Positions 7,160-14,074 of a DNA stretch of 25,371 nucleotides are shown piece by piece. The notes under the pieces are model-generated. The model was not told the origin of the DNA. It saw only the letters and a program-made list of their open reading frames with translations, and searched no databases. The stretch is from positions 1 to 25,371 of IMG/VR virus record IMGVR_UViG_3300024261_000144. One strand, 5' to 3'. Each line of letters begins with the position of its first letter. Within the stretch, counting starts at the first letter, position 1. Position numbers and translations under genes: made by a program. The DNA comes from a virus.

Positions 7160-8287
7160 TTAAAGTATGTTAGCTAACTTTTGAAAACGATTCTTCAAAT
7201 CACTACCTTCAGATATTACATCTTTAGATGGTTTTGTTGAAGCGACTGTTTTCGAACTTGAACCTTTTGATTCCTTAATAGGTTGAGCTTTACGACCTTG
7301 GAATGATTCTGCAAGTGTAGAATACACAAGTTTAATCTCTCTAAGATTTGCTGCTCTATCAAAAGTTTCAACAACTTTCATTTTCTGTTCGTTGGTTAGA
7401 CCAAACGCACGGAAAAGTTTGTTGGAAAACAATAGTTTCGCATTTAATAGGTTAACTTCATTTAGTTTTGAACGAAGATATTTTACAACATCTCTATGTT
7501 CCTTAATTTCTTTCGAAAGCTTCTTCACTTCCTCAACCGAATCTTCTTCATCTTCCTCTTCAGATAATGCTTTAAGAACTTCTTCTAAATCAATATCTTC
7601 ATCGACGTCAGCATCTTCGTCAGCATGTTGTTCAGCTTCAGGTGCGGTTTCTTCCTCACCCTCGTCTCCAGCTTCTTCATCTGCCCCCTCACCTTCTGGT
7701 GCTTGCGCGCCAGTTTCGGAAGAGTCATTTGAATCGTCATCAACAGCATTATCATCTTCTCCGATATCAGATGAATCTTCCAAGTCCTCATCGACTGGTT
7801 CTTCATCTTCTTCTTCTTTGATGTCTGCTTCTAATTCTGCAAGAATAGATTCTAAATCAAGGTCGTCCTCATCTTCAGCTTCTTCAGATTCTTCTACTGA
7901 ATCATCTTCATCTGCTTCTTCTTCGGATTCTTCCACTGCATCTTCAGATTCTTCTGCATCGTCTACTTCTTCACCTTCAGTTGAAACTGGCTCTTCAGCC
8001 GCTTCTTCATCATCAGGAACTTCAGCTTCTTCTACAGCAGCATCTTCATCAGCATGTTGGTCATCAGCAGGGGCTTCTTCAGCTCCGTCTGGTGCGTCAT
8101 CTTCTTCGTAAGTTTCTTCAACTCCATCTTCAGATTCATCATCTTCGATTTCGTGTTGAATTTTCTTCGACAACATTGATTTAAGTTGTGGTGTGAATGC
8201 TTCTTCAAGTGCCATTTTAGCGTTTGCTAATGCAGTTTCTCTAACTGCTTTTGCGTCGGCAATGGCTTCTTTTAGTAAATCATCCAT
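7160..8287 (-). CDS. 22: Prohead core scaffolding protein gp22-like
   Basis: 375 aa, ATG 8287 behind TATGGAG. In T4, gp22 is the main scaffold around which gp23 assembles; gp21 then degrades it to small acidic peptides. The N-terminus (LLKEAIADAKAVRETALANA) is a predicted helix. Residues about 46-255 are extremely rich in Glu and Asp, interrupted by two similar hydrophobic islands, DLDLESILAELEADI and DIDLEEVLKALSE. The C-terminal 110 residues are a basic, coiled-coil-like region (VEEVKKLSKEIKEHRDVVKY) followed by LTNEQKMKVVETFDRA. The position directly before gp23 is as in T4. It is longer than T4 gp22 (269 aa), the excess being in the acidic part. The skewed composition produces a long serine-rich open frame on the other strand, which I treat as an artefact. 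Confidence 0.9.
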   Translation of the reverse strand: MDDLLKEAIADAKAVRETALANAKMALEEAFTPQLKSMLSKKIQHEIEDDESEDGVEETYEEDDAPDGAEEAPADDQHADEDAAVEEAEVPDDEEAAEEPVSTEGEEVDDAEESEDAVEESEEEADEDDSVEESEEAEDEDDLDLESILAELEADIKEEEDEEPVDEDLEDSSDIGEDDNAVDDDSNDSSETGAQAPEGEGADEEAGDEGEEETAPEAEQHADEDADVDEDIDLEEVLKALSEEEDEEDSVEEVKKLSKEIKEHRDVVKYLRSKLNEVNLLNAKLLFSNKLFRAFGLTNEQKMKVVETFDRAANLREIKLVYSTLAESFQGRKAQPIKESKGSSSKTVASTKPSKDVISEGSDLKNRFQKLANIL

Positions 8288-8356
8288 TTTGTTTCTCCAT
8301 AATTGGATTTCAGTATTGTTATTAGGAACAATAATATGATTAGTTTTAATCAGGGT

Positions 8357-8451
8357 ACACTTTATGTTGTATTGAATAATACGAAAGTGTATTTAGTTTT
8401 ATATAAATATACAGAAACTAAAAAATATGCACATAAAGTGTGTATTATTCA
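8357..8451 (-). promoter_or_regulatory. Structured element with competing inverted repeats between bS21 and gp22
   Basis: The 157-nt gap 8288-8444 contains paired blocks. TGAATAATAC (8373-8382) is the exact inverted copy of 8442-8451, and ACACTTTATGT (8357-8367) is the exact inverted copy of 8431-8441. Both pairs are perfect but not nested (order Y, X, Y', X'), so the two helices cross and are either alternatives or a pseudoknot. A third 8-bp stem (8392-8399 with 8415-8422) lies inside. The downstream half can instead fold alone (8357-8363 with 8384-8390, plus 8368-8372 with 8378-8382). The element begins over the bS21 stop codon. An attenuator, processing site or protein-binding RNA is possible; the function is not known. 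Confidence 0.6.
8403..8410. promoter_or_regulatory. ATAAATAT octamer in the bS21-gp22 gap
   Basis: Plus-strand TATATAAATATACAG. It falls in the loop between the 8-bp arms 8392-8399 and 8415-8422. One of the seven gap-restricted copies. Confidence 0.4.
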
Positions 8452-8648
8452 GTTTCTTTTTCTTTTAATACTTTATACTTGTTTCTTAAAATAGCTTTTT
8501 TCTTTCTCTCTCTAAGAATATCGGATTTCTTACTATAGAATGAACGGTCTCTCAATTCTATCATCAACCCACTTTGCTTTACTTTTTTCTTAAAGATAGC
8601 AATTGCTTTTTCTATCGGTTGTCCTTTTCGGACTTCTACTTTTATCAA
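8445..8648 (-). CDS. rpsU: Ribosomal protein bS21 homologue, TTG start
   Basis: 67 aa, highly basic. It matches bacterial bS21 along its length: VEVRKGQPIEKAIAIFKKKV corresponds to the conserved V-V-EN-P-D-ALRRFKR segment, followed by SGLMIELRDRSFYSKKSD (family: G---E-R-R-FYEKP) and a Lys/Arg-rich helix. bS21 binds the small ribosomal subunit near the anti-Shine-Dalgarno end of 16S rRNA and affects initiation. Phage-encoded bS21 has been reported in environmental and cultivated phages, so this may bias host ribosomes to phage mRNA. The start is TTG at 8648 with GAGG a few bases upstream; no ATG occurs before residue 29. It lies 15 nt after the preceding gene and just before the structured element. 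Confidence 0.9.
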   Translation of the reverse strand: MIKVEVRKGQPIEKAIAIFKKKVKQSGLMIELRDRSFYSKKSDILRERKKKAILRNKYKVLKEKETE

Positions 8649-8663
8649 TATAACCTCTACTTG

Positions 8664-9356
8664 TTAATCTGTTTCATTATCTGCTTTGTAATTTTTGTCC
8701 ACATAATTAAAAAACGCTTTTTTCTTATCATCATCTAATTCATCTGGTGAACTAATTCCAAATTTTTTCATTGCTGCTTGAAAGAACACATCATAATCGC
8801 CCTCTTTTATATCAGCACCTTTTATATTTTTTAAACCTCTTTTAATCATAGCATCTTCTTGGTCTGCTTGTGGTTCTTCTTCATGTCCTGCTTCGTGGTC
8901 TTCGTCTCCACCATCTAATTCAAAGTATCTACCAAGAACGTGTCCCATATCTTCATACAATCCACCCATTCGTTGTTGTAGGGAATTGGATTCTTTTGCA
9001 ATCTTACCAAATGATTTTGATAAATTAGTTAACTCTTTCATATTACGATTGACCGTAACTTTATCAAACCAATCATCCGTTTCACTTAGTGTATATGATT
9101 TTGCATTAGTTGCAATTTCGGAAAGCTTTTCAGCAATCTCTTTTAAATTATTTGGATTACTAAATACTTTACCATATTCTGTGAATTGTGTCATAGATTC
9201 TTGTACTTGTTTAGCGGAAACCTTTTCAGAACTCCCATAGATATCTTCTACAATATCACTTAACCCTGTATGTGTTCCACCACCTATTGCGGGTATGGAA
9301 ACTACTCCACCCACGAGTGAGAAACTTTCATTTAATATATCTTTTAATTTGGCCAT
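8664..9356 (-). CDS. Predicted internal head protein, 230 aa, unknown function
   Basis: ATG 9356 behind AAAGGAG. The first residues MAKLKDILNES resemble a T4 capsid-targeting sequence, with a possible gp21 cut after LNE. A Gly-rich stretch (GGVVSIPAIGGGTHTG) follows, then long helical segments (LKEIAEKLSEIATNAK, MKELTNLSKSFGKIAKES), an acidic linker (about 150-168, with several His) and a C-terminal domain with PDELDDDKKKAFFNYVDKNY. The last segment recurs in my memory of marine phage structural proteins, but I cannot name a family. Its position just before bS21 and gp22 supports a head or core role. No enzymatic motif is seen. Confidence 0.65.
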   Translation of the reverse strand: MAKLKDILNESFSLVGGVVSIPAIGGGTHTGLSDIVEDIYGSSEKVSAKQVQESMTQFTEYGKVFSNPNNLKEIAEKLSEIATNAKSYTLSETDDWFDKVTVNRNMKELTNLSKSFGKIAKESNSLQQRMGGLYEDMGHVLGRYFELDGGDEDHEAGHEEEPQADQEDAMIKRGLKNIKGADIKEGDYDVFFQAAMKKFGISSPDELDDDKKKAFFNYVDKNYKADNETD

Positions 9357-9376
9357 TACATTCTCCTTTGTCGGTA

Positions 9377-9384
9377 ATAAATAT
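9377..9384. promoter_or_regulatory. ATAAATAT octamer in the 30-nt gap before the 230-aa gene
   Basis: The minus-strand context is GTGATATTTATTACCG, between the stop of the 143-aa gene (9387) and AAAGGAG of the 230-aa gene. It is nearly identical over 11 nt to the copies before gp13 and before the NUMOD3-like gene. Confidence 0.4.
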
Positions 9385-9386
9385 CA

Positions 9387-9818
9387 CTATCTTCGCTTTT
9401 TACCACCTAAATATTTACGAAATCTTTTTTCTACTTTACTCCACAAAACATTCAACATTTCAGGTACTCCTGCACTTACATCACCAGCTTTCTTACCGCC
9501 GGATTTAATTGCACGAATCATATCCATTGCATCATACTTACCATCCTTAACACTACCTAACATTATACTGATTGATTTCTGTGAAGCTTTATTTAATTCT
9601 GTTCCCATCTTCTTTACATCATCTTCTGCAAAGCTTTTAGCTTCTGTATTAGAATACTTCATCATTGCTGGATTAAACTTTCCCTTTGGTTTAGGGTCTG
9701 TATATCCATCTAACTCTACTAATACTTGTACTAATTCATCGAGAGTATCTACATCATCTTCGCGTAATCTCCAATCTTTCCACTTTGTATTTATATTACG
9801 GATTGTATCGTGTTTCAT
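9387..9818 (-). CDS. Unknown protein, 143 aa
   Basis: Starts at ATG 9818, sharing bases with the stop of the preceding gene, so it is probably translated by coupling. It has an N-terminal charged region (WKDWRLREDDVDTLDELVQV), the segment YTDPKPKGKFNPAMMKYSN and a basic C-terminus (RFRKYLGGKKRR). It lacks the capsid-targeting-like leader of its neighbours. I recognise no family. The genomic setting, in a run of small genes between gp21 and gp22, suggests a structural or assembly role. Confidence 0.6.
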   Translation of the reverse strand: MKHDTIRNINTKWKDWRLREDDVDTLDELVQVLVELDGYTDPKPKGKFNPAMMKYSNTEAKSFAEDDVKKMGTELNKASQKSISIMLGSVKDGKYDAMDMIRAIKSGGKKAGDVSAGVPEMLNVLWSKVEKRFRKYLGGKKRR

Positions 9819-10255
9819 TATCGTTTCCTCTTGTACATAGTAATTTTTCTTTTCATCGTTGATGATGATAATTCTTTGTTTGCATTAACTAATGCATCAA
9901 CAAATCCCATAAGAACCCCATTTCGTTTCAGTATGTATTCGATATTTTCAACATCACCCTTTTTAGCTTTTTTAGCTAAATCTATAAACTTTCGTGATAA
10001 ACTATCTTGTAGTGTCTTTAAATTTGTTACACCATATCCTTGAATAACTACTTGTGGATTCTTTGGGTCAAACTTTCCATCTTTCATATCTTGAGATACA
10101 TTGTAAAGACTTTCATTTTTAAATTCTTCTTTTTTAAATGCAAAACCACCACCAGTAAATACTTTACCCATTTCCATATTTTCATTCAACTTTGCTGAAC
10201 AACAATCTTCATCACAAGAACACTCTTCCTTTATTAATTCCGTTAATTTTATCAT
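9818..10255 (-). CDS. Predicted internal head protein, 145 aa, Cys cluster
   Basis: Starts at ATG 10255 in a TAATG overlap. The leader MIKLTELIKEE is followed at once by a cysteine cluster, CSCDEDCC (residues 12-19), which could bind metal or form disulfides. Then come KLNENMEMG (another LNE tripeptide) and a soluble part with FDPKNPQVVIQGYGVTNLK and a helical ISLARK-type region, ending in a basic tail (MKRKITMYKRKR). The leader ends in I-K-E, which fits the T4 gp21 cleavage rule (L/I)-x-E. I do not recognise a family. The chain of overlapping genes from 10999 to 9818 implies co-translation. Confidence 0.6.
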   Translation of the reverse strand: MIKLTELIKEECSCDEDCCSAKLNENMEMGKVFTGGGFAFKKEEFKNESLYNVSQDMKDGKFDPKNPQVVIQGYGVTNLKTLQDSLSRKFIDLAKKAKKGDVENIEYILKRNGVLMGFVDALVNANKELSSSTMKRKITMYKRKR

Positions 10256-10542
10256 TAAAATGCTCCATTGATTGCATCATAATCACTAAATTTCTTTTTA
10301 GCAAATGCGAATAGTTTTTTGTCTAATGCATCTCGGGCAATATTTGTTTCATTTGCTCGTCTTAAATAATCTTGAACTATATTAAGTCCTTCATACGCTT
10401 TCAATAAATTTTTATCTACTTCTTTTGCTAAAGTCATTCTAGCTTCTGTATGGGCATTTCTATCAGTAAGTTGCTCTATTTTATTAATAAGAGCTCCACC
10501 AAGTTCTTTCTTTTCTGTTAGAATCTCTTTTAATTTTAACAT
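10255..10542 (-). CDS. Predicted internal head protein, 95 aa
   Basis: Starts at ATG 10542 in a TAATG overlap and ends in another one. The leader MLKLKEILTEKKELGG ends in L-T-E, like a T4 capsid-targeting sequence. The remainder is predicted to be almost all helical (LINKIEQLTDRNAHTEARMT, LKAYEGLNIVQDYLRRANET), suggesting a small helical bundle. Basic and acidic residues are balanced. No known domain is recognised. An origin as a packaged head protein is an inference from the leader and from neighbours with the same leader type. Confidence 0.6.
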   Translation of the reverse strand: MLKLKEILTEKKELGGALINKIEQLTDRNAHTEARMTLAKEVDKNLLKAYEGLNIVQDYLRRANETNIARDALDKKLFAFAKKKFSDYDAINGAF

Positions 10543-10796
10543 TATAGCTTATGCATCAATCGTTTAATTTGTTTTAAAATCTTAGCAGTACCTTGGGCAT
10601 TTTGAAATACACCATAATCTGCACCAATCTTTACCAATTCATCAAGCTGGTCTCTTAAATCATATTTCATTTCTTTCCACAACTTATCACTAATATCATA
10701 GACTTTGTATTTTTTCCAACCCGTACTGATTTCGTTTAACGGAGTGTTTATTTTACCACCACCGATTCGTTTAAAAGTTTCTTTCATGTTACTCAT
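10542..10796 (-). CDS. Unknown protein, 84 aa, with KETFKRIGGG start motif
   Basis: Starts at ATG 10796 inside the end of the previous gene (ATGA overlap). The N-terminus MSNMKETFKRIGGGKINTPL differs from the capsid-targeting type seen on the flanking genes, but resembles the 15-residue frame at 11043-10996 (KKEFNRIGGSS). LNEIS follows at about residue 20. The rest is helical and basic (LWKEMKYDLRDQLDELVKIG, ILKQIKRLMHKL). I recognise no family. Confidence 0.6.
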   Translation of the reverse strand: MSNMKETFKRIGGGKINTPLNEISTGWKKYKVYDISDKLWKEMKYDLRDQLDELVKIGADYGVFQNAQGTAKILKQIKRLMHKL

Positions 10797-10999
10797 TTCA
10801 TTCTCCCAAAAATTTTAGTTAATCTTTCTACCATCTCAATTACTCCTGGTAGACTCCGATGATATTTTTCTGCCCACTTTTCTGGGTTTCTAATTTTTTT
10901 CAATGAACCCTCAAGTTCTTCAAGTGCATAATTTATAGCTTTACCAGCATCTTCCTGGTCAATATATTTTAATTCTAATAATTGTTTTAATTTAATCAT
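10793..10999 (-). CDS. Predicted internal head protein, 68 aa
   Basis: Starts at ATG 10999, with GGCGGGAG upstream as ribosome site. The leader MIKLKQLLELK contains the L-L-E tripeptide. The body is helical (DAGKAINYALEELEGSLKKI, IEMVERLTKIFGRMK), with a short loop NPEKWAEKYHRSLPGV. No family is recognised. It is the first of five tightly overlapping small genes, which suggests a set made together. Confidence 0.6.
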   Translation of the reverse strand: MIKLKQLLELKYIDQEDAGKAINYALEELEGSLKKIRNPEKWAEKYHRSLPGVIEMVERLTKIFGRMK

Positions 11000-11043
11000 C
11001 TTGAACTCCCGCCAATTCTATTAAATTCTTTTTTAAAATCCAT
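10996..11043 (-). CDS. Possible 15-residue peptide MDFKKEFNRIGGSSR
   Basis: The ATG at 11043 overlaps the stop of the 520-aa gene (TAATG), and its TGA overlaps the next start (ATGA), so it fills the only gap here exactly. KKEFNRIGG resembles KETFKRIGG at the start of the 84-aa protein. It could be a coupling peptide, a decayed copy of that gene's beginning, or chance. Confidence 0.3.
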   Translation of the reverse strand: MDFKKEFNRIGGSSR

Positions 11044-12605
11044 TATACTTTTCTCCCTAATAATTTTACCCATTGGTCGTGTTTCATTGAAACTGAGTTA
11101 GACCTAATATTACCATAATTTACATTACTCTTATCCTTTATAGAAGTTGCACCAATAACTTTAGCAGCTTTCAATCTAAAATCATTTGGTATTACATCTT
11201 TTCCAAATCTTGCTACTCTTACTTCTATCCAGGGATTGTGATTAGCCTGTTTTATAACTCTAACCTTCAATGGTACTTTAAGAAGTTTTTGCATATATGG
11301 TTTTAATTTTCTTGCGTATTTAGGATATTCTGACCATTCATCTTTTGAAATTTTTTCATTTACGGATTCTTTTAACTTAACAATCTTATAATTTCCTCTG
11401 AATTGCCAATCCAATCCATTTAATTGATTTTTTGCGTCCTTTTCAGATTTAAATTGTAATGCGTCTTTTACTTTTTTAACATCTCTGGATTTATTACTTA
11501 AATATCTATTTTTATCCTTCTTATATTGAATTACATATTTTAAGTTTCCTTCATTTACGGATTCACTTTTCATATATTTAACAAATTGTTTAGCACCTTC
11601 AATATATCCTAATAATTCTTTTTTATCCACACCTTTAAACATTTTATCTTTTATCACAATACTAAGAATAACTTTTGAATTTTTAGATTTATTTTTCATT
11701 ACTATGCCATGTAATACATCTGTTTGGTCTTTATCTAAAATACCCATTCCACCTTCATTTACGGATTCTTTAACTACTCTCATTCCAACTTCGTGATATT
11801 TATCTGAATTAATTAATTTATTATAGAGAATAACTCCAGCTCTTTTAGATTTAGCTACTTTCATTATTTTTTCTTTACCTTTTTCATCAGCAACATATAC
11901 TTCCCATTCAGAGTTTTTGTAATCTTCTGTAAGTTTTACTTCATTTACGGATTCCATTGTTCCATGTTTATCAATATATTTTTTTAAGTCTTTCATATTT
12001 GCAAAAGTTTTTTGTAATGCAGGTACGATAAGTGGATGGCCATCTTTACGATTTTGTCTTTTCCAATCATATCCTTTATATTTTGCTTCATTTACGGATT
12101 CGGTTAGATTACTCTTGGATATCTTTGAAACAGAACTCATAATCTTAGCCGAGTGTTCTATGAATGCAGTTTCAAATTTATATAATTGTTTTTCTAACCT
12201 CAAATATTCATTATTTGGGGATTCTGTTTTTATAGTATTTAATTGTTTTTTGAGTTTACCCCATCTCTCTAAGAAACTACTACGAGATTTCTGAAAATTA
12301 TTAAAAGCTTTGGATGTTTTTACACCCTCTTTTATAGCCAGAACACGAACTGCTTCATTTATAGATTCACCCAATCCCTTTTTAGCCATTTGTTTTATTA
12401 ATTTTTTAAATTCTGCTGGTTTTTTCTTTCCCATTTTAATAACACCAGCTATACCTTGTGGATTCATCCAAATAAGTTTAGAAATTACTTTTAATTCGTT
12501 TTCATTAGCCCATTTGAAATCCTGTTCATAGTCCAATGAACTTTCATTCAACTTCTGAATTTCTTCTCTAATCATTTCTCGTAATTGTAATTTAGTTATT
12601 TTCAT
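11043..12605 (-). CDS. Beads-on-a-string modular protein with six ESVNE-type junctions
   Basis: 520 aa, ATG 12605 behind GGAGGAG. The leader MKITKLQLREMIREEIQKLN ends in LNES and is of a type common on marine phage head proteins. ESINE (80-84) and ESVNE (169-173, 218-222, 280-284, 348-352, 413-417) cut the rest into modules of about 45 to 105 residues. Examples are a module with WKRQNRKDGHPLIVPALQKT, one with EWEVYVADEKGKEK, one with LDKDQTDVLHGIVMKN, one with YVIQYKKDKNRYLSNKS and a last, basic one with NPWIEVRVARFGKDVIPNDF. The modules are not obviously related to each other. No catalytic motif is seen. I infer a packaged head polyprotein or fused set of small proteins; the tripeptides VNE and INE could be gp21 cut sites. 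Confidence 0.7.
   Translation of the reverse strand: MKITKLQLREMIREEIQKLNESSLDYEQDFKWANENELKVISKLIWMNPQGIAGVIKMGKKKPAEFKKLIKQMAKKGLGESINEAVRVLAIKEGVKTSKAFNNFQKSRSSFLERWGKLKKQLNTIKTESPNNEYLRLEKQLYKFETAFIEHSAKIMSSVSKISKSNLTESVNEAKYKGYDWKRQNRKDGHPLIVPALQKTFANMKDLKKYIDKHGTMESVNEVKLTEDYKNSEWEVYVADEKGKEKIMKVAKSKRAGVILYNKLINSDKYHEVGMRVVKESVNEGGMGILDKDQTDVLHGIVMKNKSKNSKVILSIVIKDKMFKGVDKKELLGYIEGAKQFVKYMKSESVNEGNLKYVIQYKKDKNRYLSNKSRDVKKVKDALQFKSEKDAKNQLNGLDWQFRGNYKIVKLKESVNEKISKDEWSEYPKYARKLKPYMQKLLKVPLKVRVIKQANHNPWIEVRVARFGKDVIPNDFRLKAAKVIGATSIKDKSNVNYGNIRSNSVSMKHDQWVKLLGRKV
11355..12368 (-). repeat. Five perfect copies plus one variant of a 15-nt junction repeat
   Basis: GAATCCGTAAATGAA (minus strand) occurs without a mismatch at 11355-11369, 11550-11564, 11754-11768, 11940-11954 and 12087-12101. 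A two-base variant coding for ESINE is at 12354-12368. All are in the same frame. The flanking sequences are unrelated, so identity at all five codons, including the same Ser, Val and Asn codons, exceeds what conservation of the peptide alone would need. Confidence 0.92.
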
Positions 12606-12738
12606 AATAATTACTCCTCCGTACTGTTTTAATAATTTTTTTTACTTGTTTACTAACCTCTGAACCTTTTAGTTCACCCTTATTAAACGCGTGAACTATC
12701 CCCATAAATTTTTGTTGGGCTTTTGATTTGGAAGGCAT
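12592..12738 (-). CDS. DUF3008-like small protein, 48 aa
   Basis: The ATG at 12738 shares bases with the stop of the preceding gene (TAATG), and the frame overlaps the 520-aa gene by 14 nt. The sequence MPSKSKAQQKFMGIVHAFNK, then GELKGSEVSKQVKKI, matches the N-terminal consensus of the DUF3008 family of T4-like phages (M-xKSxKQQ-FMGMV-A-KKG-L----). As I recall it, the family continues with a Ser/Lys-rich stretch and DFASTKHKGLP, which is absent here; this copy ends in RRSNYYENN. It may be a truncated member, its end replaced by the ribosome site and start of the next gene. Function unknown. Confidence 0.7.
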   Translation of the reverse strand: MPSKSKAQQKFMGIVHAFNKGELKGSEVSKQVKKIIKTVRRSNYYENN

Positions 12739-12944
12739 TAGCCGCCAATTGGATTTGGATTAGAACCTGCAGTTCCATCTCCAAATGTTGTATTAGCTTT
12801 ACCAGTATCTGGTATTGCAAATGTATCCAATCCCTTTTTACCAGTCTGTGGTGTTACCGCATCTGCACCATCTGCTAATTCCGTATGAGTTGGTGGTGTT
12901 ATTTTACCATTATTTGGTATTGGCATTTCTTCTAATCCAGGCAT
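12738..12944 (-). CDS. Small low-complexity protein, 68 aa
   Basis: ATG 12944 behind AGAGGAG, beginning 1 nt after the gp21 stop. The sequence is rich in Gly, Pro, Thr, Asn and Ala (MPIPNNGKITPPTHTELADG, ending GSNPNPIGG), has few hydrophobic residues and is probably disordered. No family is recognised. The good ribosome site and tight packing between gp21 and the DUF3008-like gene argue that it is expressed. The composition would suit a linker or minor head or core component, but this is a guess. Confidence 0.6.
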   Translation of the reverse strand: MPGLEEMPIPNNGKITPPTHTELADGADAVTPQTGKKGLDTFAIPDTGKANTTFGDGTAGSNPNPIGG

Positions 12945-12945
12945 C

Positions 12946-13569
12946 TTACTCTCCTCTTATAATCTTATTAATGATATCTTCTGCTTTACAATAAGTACCA
13001 CAAGTTCTACCTTGTGTTAGTGGTTGTGATACACCCTCATTGACTGGATGTAAAAACGCACCATGTGTTGATGGGTTTGATACGAAATCAAATGCAATCA
13101 ATTCAAAGTCTTGTCCAACTTTCATTACTGGTGATTTACCATCTGCTTCTTGTACCGTCTCAACTGACCCCATTCCACGAGAACTGATACCTAACTTAAT
13201 ACCATTCTTAAATAATTCTCTTAAAATATTTCCACTCGGTGTAGTTAAAATTTCTACTGTCCCCAATAAACTATCACCCTCAAAATGCATTTCAGTAATA
13301 TTGTGTGATACATTCTGTAAATTCACTACTGATGAATCTGGATGGTCTAACTCACCCAATGCTCTTTTCTGTTTAATAAATCCATCATTATAATTCTGTG
13401 CTTCTCTTGTTAGAATCTCCATTGGATATACTCTCCCATTTTGATTCTTTGCATCTGCTCTCTGTAAAACACCTTTAACTACCAACTTACCATCATTCTC
13501 CTTAATGGATTCATTAATTTGGGTTGTTGATATCTCAAATGGTATATAATCTACAATTAAACTTCTCAT
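12946..13569 (-). CDS. 21: Prohead core protease gp21
   Basis: 207 aa, ATG 13569. It is the serine protease of T4-type proheads (MEROPS family S77), which cleaves scaffold, capsid and internal proteins after (L/I)-x-E. Conserved blocks are NQNGRVYPMEIL (42-53), RALGELDHPDSS (69-80) with the probable catalytic His76, NVSHNITEM, EILTTPSGNI, and LGISSRGMGS (126-135) with the probable nucleophile Ser129 or Ser130, followed by FDFVSNPST. The length matches T4 gp21 (212 aa). The C-terminus has an extra Cys pair (CGTYC). It lies between gp20 and gp22, as in T4, but is separated from gp22 by about ten small genes. Many of their products carry candidate cleavage tripeptides for this enzyme. Confidence 0.95.
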   Translation of the reverse strand: MRSLIVDYIPFEISTTQINESIKENDGKLVVKGVLQRADAKNQNGRVYPMEILTREAQNYNDGFIKQKRALGELDHPDSSVVNLQNVSHNITEMHFEGDSLLGTVEILTTPSGNILRELFKNGIKLGISSRGMGSVETVQEADGKSPVMKVGQDFELIAFDFVSNPSTHGAFLHPVNEGVSQPLTQGRTCGTYCKAEDIINKIIRGE

Positions 13570-13570
13570 C

Positions 13571-14074
13571 TTATTTCATCCTTTTAATCATGTCTATCGA
13601 ATCTCTCATAAACTTGGTTACCCCACTTTTATATGACCTCTTTATTTCTTTAGCCAATTTTTTATTTTCATCACGTGGGTCTTGTAGAAATGCTTGTTCT
13701 AATTCATACATTTGCTTTCTAAATTTTGTTTCCGTTTTAGCAATCTTTGCTAATACATTTCTTGCAAACCTTACATCATCTGGGCCTTCTGTTATAGATT
13801 CGTTTTCCATATCTTTGAACGCCTGTTCTTTAGCTTTTCGTTCCATTTCTTTTTCATCTCTGTCCATTTTAGCGTTTGCATCATCAGCAGCTTTCATAGC
13901 TTTCTTTTCGATATCTTTTGCTGAACCATCTTTGGTTGGTCGTCCACTTCCTGGCCCACCTTCTTTTTTTAATTTGTGAGCTTTCATTGTATCTTCAAGA
14001 GTAACTAATGGTGAACCAAATTCTCTATTCAGTACATCTATTGATTCTTTTAAATATTTGTCGTTTTGTTTCAT
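13571..14074 (-). CDS. Head-region protein, 167 aa, unknown function
   Basis: Starts at ATG 14074 (ATGA overlap with the 225-aa gene) and ends 1 nt before gp21. It contains KKEGGPGSGRPTKDGSA (36-52), a Gly/Pro turn motif that I associate with phage head-assembly proteins. A long charged helix follows (residues 53-95; DANAKMDRDEKEMERKAKEQ), then ENESITEG (I-T-E, a possible gp21 site) and a second helical domain (LAKIAKTETKFRKQMYELEQ). Its position between gp20 and gp21 corresponds to the small core proteins gp67 and gp68 in T4, but I see no sequence match to them. A prohead core component is a reasonable inference. Confidence 0.65.
   Translation of the reverse strand: MKQNDKYLKESIDVLNREFGSPLVTLEDTMKAHKLKKEGGPGSGRPTKDGSAKDIEKKAMKAADDANAKMDRDEKEMERKAKEQAFKDMENESITEGPDDVRFARNVLAKIAKTETKFRKQMYELEQAFLQDPRDENKKLAKEIKRSYKSGVTKFMRDSIDMIKRMK

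Noticed and set aside
7392-8111. Plus-strand open frame of 239 codons, almost all serine
   Set aside because: It is the mirror of the Glu/Asp codons (GAA, GAT, GAG) of the gp22 acidic region. It has no ribosome site and a composition no real protein would have.
9295-9840. Plus-strand open frame of 181 codons
   Set aside because: It runs across two minus-strand genes and the gap between them; its hydrophobic sequence is typical of a frame opposite AT-rich charged genes.
11355-12368. Regularly repeated 15-nt word considered as a CRISPR array
   Set aside because: The repeats are too short, spacers range from about 170 to 250 nt, and all copies lie in frame within one coding gene.
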